From positions 6,517-15,959 of the forward strand of contig QHMQ01000086.1 of NCBI GenBank assembly GCA_003217835.1: a stretch of 9,443 nt of DNA, given 5' to 3'. This stretch comes from Verrucomicrobiota bacterium. Lineage in GTDB: Bacteria > Verrucomicrobiota > Verrucomicrobiia > Chthoniobacterales > UBA10450. The translations under genes and the position numbers were made by a program. Below the pieces are notes generated by a model. The model did no database searches, was not told the origin of the DNA, and saw only the letters and a list, made by a program, of their open reading frames with translations. Shown one piece after another: positions 6,666-9,443 of this stretch (position 1 is the first letter of the stretch; each line of letters starts with the position of its first letter).

Positions 6666-7013
6666 ATGGGACGCATTTGGATCATGGTTCTCCTCGGAAC
6701 ACTGGCTGCTGTTGCGTCAGCCCCTTGTGCTGATCCGCCTGAATCCAATAATTCGCAGCCGATCGTTTCCCACATTCCGCGACAACCGATTGATTCAACT
6801 GCTATTGCGAGGGTTGGCTACAGCAAACGCCGTCACATTCTCGAAATCGAATTCGCGAACGGCGCGGTGTATCGGTATCTCGATGTATCGCCTTCTGTCT
6901 ATCGCGACTTAATGTCGGCGGAGTCGAGGACACGGTTCTACGATTTTAATATTAAGGGAAAGTATCGCTCCGTGCACGTTCGACCCAGAATCAAAGACAA
7001 ACCGACGAATTGA
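6666..7013 (+). CDS. Exported KTSC-domain protein
   Basis: This 115-residue protein has a signal peptide at 1-19 (hydrophobic IMVLLGTLAAVASA, Ala-Ser-Ala cleavage site) followed by a short linker and one KTSC domain at about 42-103. The domain signature is clear: IDSTAIARVGY (42-52), then a strand pair LEIEFANGAVYRYLDV (59-74), then PSVYRDLMSAES (76-87) and a final FNIKGKY (94-100). KTSC domains occur at the C-terminus of some lysyl-tRNA synthetases and as stand-alone small proteins, often near nucleic-acid-related genes; their molecular role is not established. An exported version is less usual. It lies 89 nt after the LolA-like gene with two inverted repeats between, so co-transcription is uncertain. 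Its stop codon overlaps the TTG start of the next small frame. Confidence 0.82.
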   Translation: MGRIWIMVLLGTLAAVASAPCADPPESNNSQPIVSHIPRQPIDSTAIARVGYSKRRHILEIEFANGAVYRYLDVSPSVYRDLMSAESRTRFYDFNIKGKYRSVHVRPRIKDKPTN

Positions 7014-7387
7014 AGCGACGTTGGCGTTTACGATTTGAGACGCTCCGGCAGCGTTTCGTTCTCACTCGAGAGGAAAAGCGCGTCATTGCTTTTGTCTTGC
7101 TCGCGTTCGCGCTCGGCTTCGGCACAAAATGTTACCGGGACGCGCATCCGCAGCCGATAACGCCACCATCCCAGAAAACGTACCCTTCTCGCTTTTATTC
7201 CCCGTCGCCGACTCCAACCAGCACGGGATCAATTTTGAGGCACTTCGCTAAATTCTCGACTAGCAGCTCCTTCAATCTTCTGTTTCGAGATATTCTTCTG
7301 GAATGGGTTGTTCAGGACTCTCGTGCTGCCAGTAGATGGTCACGATCCACCAGCGACTGCCGTCGTGGAACAACTGAATGCTGTTGA
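7010..7387 (+). CDS. Putative small single-helix membrane protein, 3' end doubtful
   Basis: The frame would start at TTG 7010-7012, overlapping the KTSC stop (TTGA), an arrangement typical of translational coupling. Residues 1-24 are strongly basic with LTREEKR (18-24), 25-39 form one hydrophobic helix (VIAFVLLAFALGFGT), and 48-72 are rich in Pro, Ser and Thr. This looks like a membrane-anchored protein with an extracytoplasmic low-complexity tail; the anchor recalls the N-terminus of some ComEA-like proteins, but no helix-hairpin-helix domain follows. From about residue 88 the frame is antisense to the end of the NTF2-like gene and shows no protein-like character (RAASRWSRSTSDCRRG), so the true C-terminus may have been lost by a frameshift or mutation of an earlier stop. 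The first ~75 residues are the credible part. Start codon and function are uncertain. Confidence 0.42.
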   Translation: MKRRWRLRFETLRQRFVLTREEKRVIAFVLLAFALGFGTKCYRDAHPQPITPPSQKTYPSRFYSPSPTPTSTGSILRHFAKFSTSSSFNLLFRDILLEWVVQDSRAASRWSRSTSDCRRGTTECC

Positions 7388-7751
7388 TTCCGCGCATGAA
7401 CGGTTTGGGATCGTCGCCTTTGTGGCGCGACTCGTACGTGCTCCAAACATGCGCGATGTGACCGAACTGCTCGGTGCGACGCGCAATTTCCTTTTCGAAG
7501 AATCCATTCTTTTCGATATAATCGCCGACGCGCGCGATGAAACCGTCGATGTCCAGTATCTGCGGCGCAATCTCGCCGCCGAGGCTGTTCTCCCCGGCAT
7601 TTTCGGCCGTTGGAATCAAACGCGCCCCAGGAATAAACAATGAGCGCTCTCGATTCCAATCACGTTTGCCCGGCGGACCCGAAATTGAATCGTATGCGGC
7701 CGTGATAATTGCGTCGATCGACGCGACGTCAGCTGGATTGGCCGATGGCAT
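7272..7751 (-). CDS. NTF2-like (SnoaL-fold) protein of unknown function
   Basis: This 159-residue cytoplasmic protein has the plan of the NTF2-like alpha+beta cone fold: an N-terminal helix pair (VASIDAIITAAYDSISG, 9-25), a WNRERSLFIPGARLIP segment (32-47), a central helix around FIARVGDYIEKNGFFEKEIARR (71-92, with GFFEKEI a recognisable family motif), then antiparallel strands HIAHVWSTYESR (98-109), FMRGINSIQLFHDG (118-131) and SRWWIVTIYWQHE (132-144). I recognise the pattern from widespread uncharacterised proteins. NTF2-like folds serve as small-molecule-binding enzymes (isomerases, cyclases, dehydratases) or binding domains; no specific reaction can be assigned. There is no signal peptide. 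It lies 56 nt downstream of the PYROXD2-like gene on the same strand, so they are likely co-transcribed. Its 3' end overlaps the doubtful tail of the plus-strand small membrane protein. It starts at ATG 7751-7749, directly after a 14-bp direct repeat. Confidence 0.82.
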   Translation of the reverse strand: MPSANPADVASIDAIITAAYDSISGPPGKRDWNRERSLFIPGARLIPTAENAGENSLGGEIAPQILDIDGFIARVGDYIEKNGFFEKEIARRTEQFGHIAHVWSTYESRHKGDDPKPFMRGINSIQLFHDGSRWWIVTIYWQHESPEQPIPEEYLETED

Positions 7752-7752
7752 A

Positions 7753-7780
7753 TTTGACGTTCGAGGTTTGACGTTTGATG
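7753..7780 (-). repeat. 14-bp tandem direct repeat next to the NTF2-like start codon
   Basis: Plus-strand units TTTGACGTTCGAGG (7753-7766) and TTTGACGTTTGATG (7767-7780) match at 12 of 14 positions. They sit one base upstream of the NTF2-like start codon on the minus strand. They could be a tandem operator or a fragment of a dispersed intergenic repeat family. Confidence 0.5.
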
Positions 7781-7807
7781 CGAGCGCCCGTCTTCAACGA
7801 TCAACTC

Positions 7808-9391
7808 TCAGCTCTGTCCCGTTACACTCAGCACTTTCTTCGCTGCATTGTGCCCCGGAATGCCGCTGACTGCGCCGCCGCGCTGCGCGCTCGAGCCACA
7901 GAGAAAGACATTCTCAAACTCCGTCTCGACGCCCCATTTGCCTATCTGCGATTTTTTCTCCGTAAATGGAAACGTCGGCGCGTCTTGGAAAATGTTGCCG
8001 TGGTACATCCCGAGCGCGTCCTCGATATCAACCGGGCTTTTACTTTCGATGCAGAGATCCCCGTTGCGCGCCACGGCGAGACAATCTTCCAGCGGCTCCT
8101 CCAGCCACTGGTTCATGCTCTCGAGGAATTTGTTTTCCGCGAGTTTTCTCATCGTCTTATTATCCCGCGCAAACAAACGCCACGGCGTATCGAGTCCAAA
8201 CAGTGTCATCGTATGGAATCCCTTTTCTCGCAGTTCCGGCGCAAGAATGCTGTCGTCGGTCAGTGTGTGGCAATAGACTTCACACGGTGTTTTGTTTGGC
8301 AACCGTCCCTGGCCCGCCTGATCATAGCTAGCATTCATTTGCTTGTAGCCTTCGTCGCTATGGAACGTCCCGCAGAACGCCTCGGGCCCCGAATATTTTT
8401 TCGCTTTCAACTTCGGCAATCGCCGTAAGAGCATGTTGATCTTGAACACAGACCCTTCGTCCGTGGCATCTGGCTGATATAGTTTACCGACAAACTTCGC
8501 CAGCACGTTCCGGCCAAAGTTTACCAGAAGAAATCGGGCATCGACGGTTTCTCGTTTTCCGTCGACCTCAAATTCGACGCTGCGCTGTTGCCCGGTCAGA
8601 TCCAGCGCGCGAAGATCGACATTCGTTAACATCTCGGCGCCGCTTTTGCGGGCCGCCTGTTCCAACTCGCGCGCGACCGCGCCCATCCCGCCGACCGGCA
8701 CCTTCCATTCGCCCGTTTTATTGCCGATAAGATGATAAAGGAAACACCGGTTCTGCACGAGCGACGGATCGTGCGGATGCGTCAAGACGCCGATCTTCGC
8801 GTCGGTGAGCACGAGGCCGCGCACCAGATCGTCTTGCAAATAACGTTCGATCGCGCGCCCCAGCGGCTCTTCGGCCAAACTGCGCCAGGCCTCACGTGAA
8901 ACATCATCGACATCGAACCGGCGCCGAAAATCTTCTTTCGCAACGAGCGGCTCCAGCATCGTGTCCCAGACATGTTCGGCAAAAACGCGTGAGAGATTGT
9001 AAAACTTCTTCATCTGCTCGTACTCCGTGTGATTTCCGGTCAGCTCGAACATCGACTGCTGACTCGTTTCTTCCGACACGTTGCTCAAGAGCAAGCCGTT
9101 ATGTTGGTCAGCCATCACGTATGGCGTAAACGATGCGGTCGCACGTCTACGCAGCTTGAGATTCAACCCTAGATCACGAATGATCTTGTCCGGGAACAAA
9201 CTGACGAGATACGAATAACGCGATAACCGCGCGTCATAATCGGGGAACACTTTCTGCGAAGTCGTCGCGCCACCGATGTAATCGTTCTTTTCCAAGAGCA
9301 GCACGCTCAACCCCGCGCGCCCAAGATAAGTCGCCGCCACCAGCCCGTTATGGCCGGCGCCGAGAATGACCACGTCGTAATGTGACTTCAT
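7808..9391 (-). CDS. PYROXD2/phytoene-dehydrogenase-like FAD oxidoreductase (COG1233)
   Basis: This 527-residue flavoprotein belongs to the phytoene desaturase/amine oxidase-like superfamily. The N-terminal Rossmann motif is VVILGAGHNGLVAATYL (7-23), with the GAGHNG form (11-16) characteristic of the PYROXD2 branch; E34 (LLLEK) binds the FAD ribose and YIGGATTS (38-45) follows as usual. The C-terminal FAD motif VFLCGSSAQRGGAVSGIPG (495-513) plus HNAAKKVL closes the flavin site. The length fits bacterial members (about 500-540). No signal peptide or membrane helix is visible. The reaction is not established for this branch; nothing nearby (no phytoene synthase or isoprenoid gene) supports a carotenoid role, so I avoid the name crtI. 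ATG 9391-9389 is chosen because it opens directly on the Rossmann strand. The 56-nt gap to the NTF2-like gene suggests a shared transcript, and perhaps a shared small-molecule pathway. Confidence 0.9.
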   Translation of the reverse strand: MKSHYDVVILGAGHNGLVAATYLGRAGLSVLLLEKNDYIGGATTSQKVFPDYDARLSRYSYLVSLFPDKIIRDLGLNLKLRRRATASFTPYVMADQHNGLLLSNVSEETSQQSMFELTGNHTEYEQMKKFYNLSRVFAEHVWDTMLEPLVAKEDFRRRFDVDDVSREAWRSLAEEPLGRAIERYLQDDLVRGLVLTDAKIGVLTHPHDPSLVQNRCFLYHLIGNKTGEWKVPVGGMGAVARELEQAARKSGAEMLTNVDLRALDLTGQQRSVEFEVDGKRETVDARFLLVNFGRNVLAKFVGKLYQPDATDEGSVFKINMLLRRLPKLKAKKYSGPEAFCGTFHSDEGYKQMNASYDQAGQGRLPNKTPCEVYCHTLTDDSILAPELREKGFHTMTLFGLDTPWRLFARDNKTMRKLAENKFLESMNQWLEEPLEDCLAVARNGDLCIESKSPVDIEDALGMYHGNIFQDAPTFPFTEKKSQIGKWGVETEFENVFLCGSSAQRGGAVSGIPGHNAAKKVLSVTGQS

Positions 9392-9403
9392 GCGAGCTTA
9401 AGG

Positions 9404-9430
9404 TCCACAAATGACAGATTTACACAGATT
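9404..9430 (-). repeat. Degenerate 10-nt-period repeat, copy C (upstream of PYROXD2-like gene)
   Basis: Read on the minus strand, AATCTGTGTA is followed by AATCTGTCAT and then TTGTGGA. The first 17 bases match copy A (1471-1500) at 15 positions. The block ends 12 nt before the PYROXD2-like start codon and is oriented with that gene. The remaining bases to the right edge hold nothing I can identify. Confidence 0.55.
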
Positions 9431-9443
9431 TTCTCCGGACAGT

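Noticed and set aside
7308..7643. Plus-strand 111-residue frame
   Set aside because: It is antisense to the NTF2-like gene and has no recognisable features.
7775..8428. 217-residue plus-strand frame
   Set aside because: It is antisense to the C-terminal half of the PYROXD2-like gene, which holds the conserved FAD motif; it shows no domain of its own.
7808..9391. Carotenoid desaturase (crtI) reading of the FAD oxidoreductase
   Set aside because: The GAGHNG motif form and the C-terminal motif fit the PYROXD2 branch better, and no carotenoid gene is nearby.

Overview
The window reads as chromosomal DNA from a Gram-negative, diderm bacterium with moderate GC content. The protein set includes an LPS-type LptF/LptG permease, LolA, a lipoprotein and an MMPL exporter. 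Almost no start codon has a recognisable Shine-Dalgarno sequence, several genes lie in tight same-strand runs, and small degenerate repeats sit in the intergenic gaps. The overall look suggests a soil-type Verrucomicrobiota (Chthoniobacter/Udaeobacter-like), but this is an impression from protein style and not a proven assignment. No rRNA, tRNA, CRISPR array, insertion sequence or phage gene is visible. No gene-free stretch exceeds 300 bases; the longest is the divergent intergenic region at 1445-1609.

Left arm (1-1444, minus strand): a LptF/LptG-family LPS export permease is followed after 11 nt by the N-terminal part of a secreted alpha/beta hydrolase (dienelactone-hydrolase-like) that runs off the left edge. 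The spacer between them is filled by a 12-bp perfect palindrome.

Centre (1610-6576, plus strand): a compact four-gene module encodes (i) a flavin-dependent halogenase-like FAD enzyme that keeps the halogenase hallmark residues, (ii) a small orphan lipoprotein, (iii) a large MMPL/RND-type exporter and (iv) a LolA-like periplasmic lipid/lipoprotein carrier. By family knowledge, an MMPL exporter of the COG4258 type, a LolA-like protein, a small lipoprotein and a halogenase-like oxidoreductase recur together in aryl polyene/xanthomonadin-type pigment clusters. Here they stand without any ketosynthase, acyl carrier protein or acyltransferase. I infer a system that modifies a hydrophobic, possibly aromatic or lipid-linked compound and moves it to the outer membrane. 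The substrate cannot be read from the sequence.

Right arm: an exported KTSC-domain protein (6666-7013, plus) overlaps the start of a small one-helix membrane protein (from 7010) whose 3' end runs antisense into the next gene. On the minus strand, a PYROXD2/phytoene-dehydrogenase-like FAD oxidoreductase (9391-7808) is followed by an NTF2-like protein (7751-7272), probably as a two-gene transcription unit.

Intergenic signals: three copies of a degenerate repeat with 10-nt periodicity (unit like AATCTGTGTT) lie upstream of three genes, each oriented with the gene it precedes. A 14-bp direct repeat abuts the start of the NTF2-like gene. A terminator-like hairpin with a competing alternative fold separates the lipoprotein and exporter genes.
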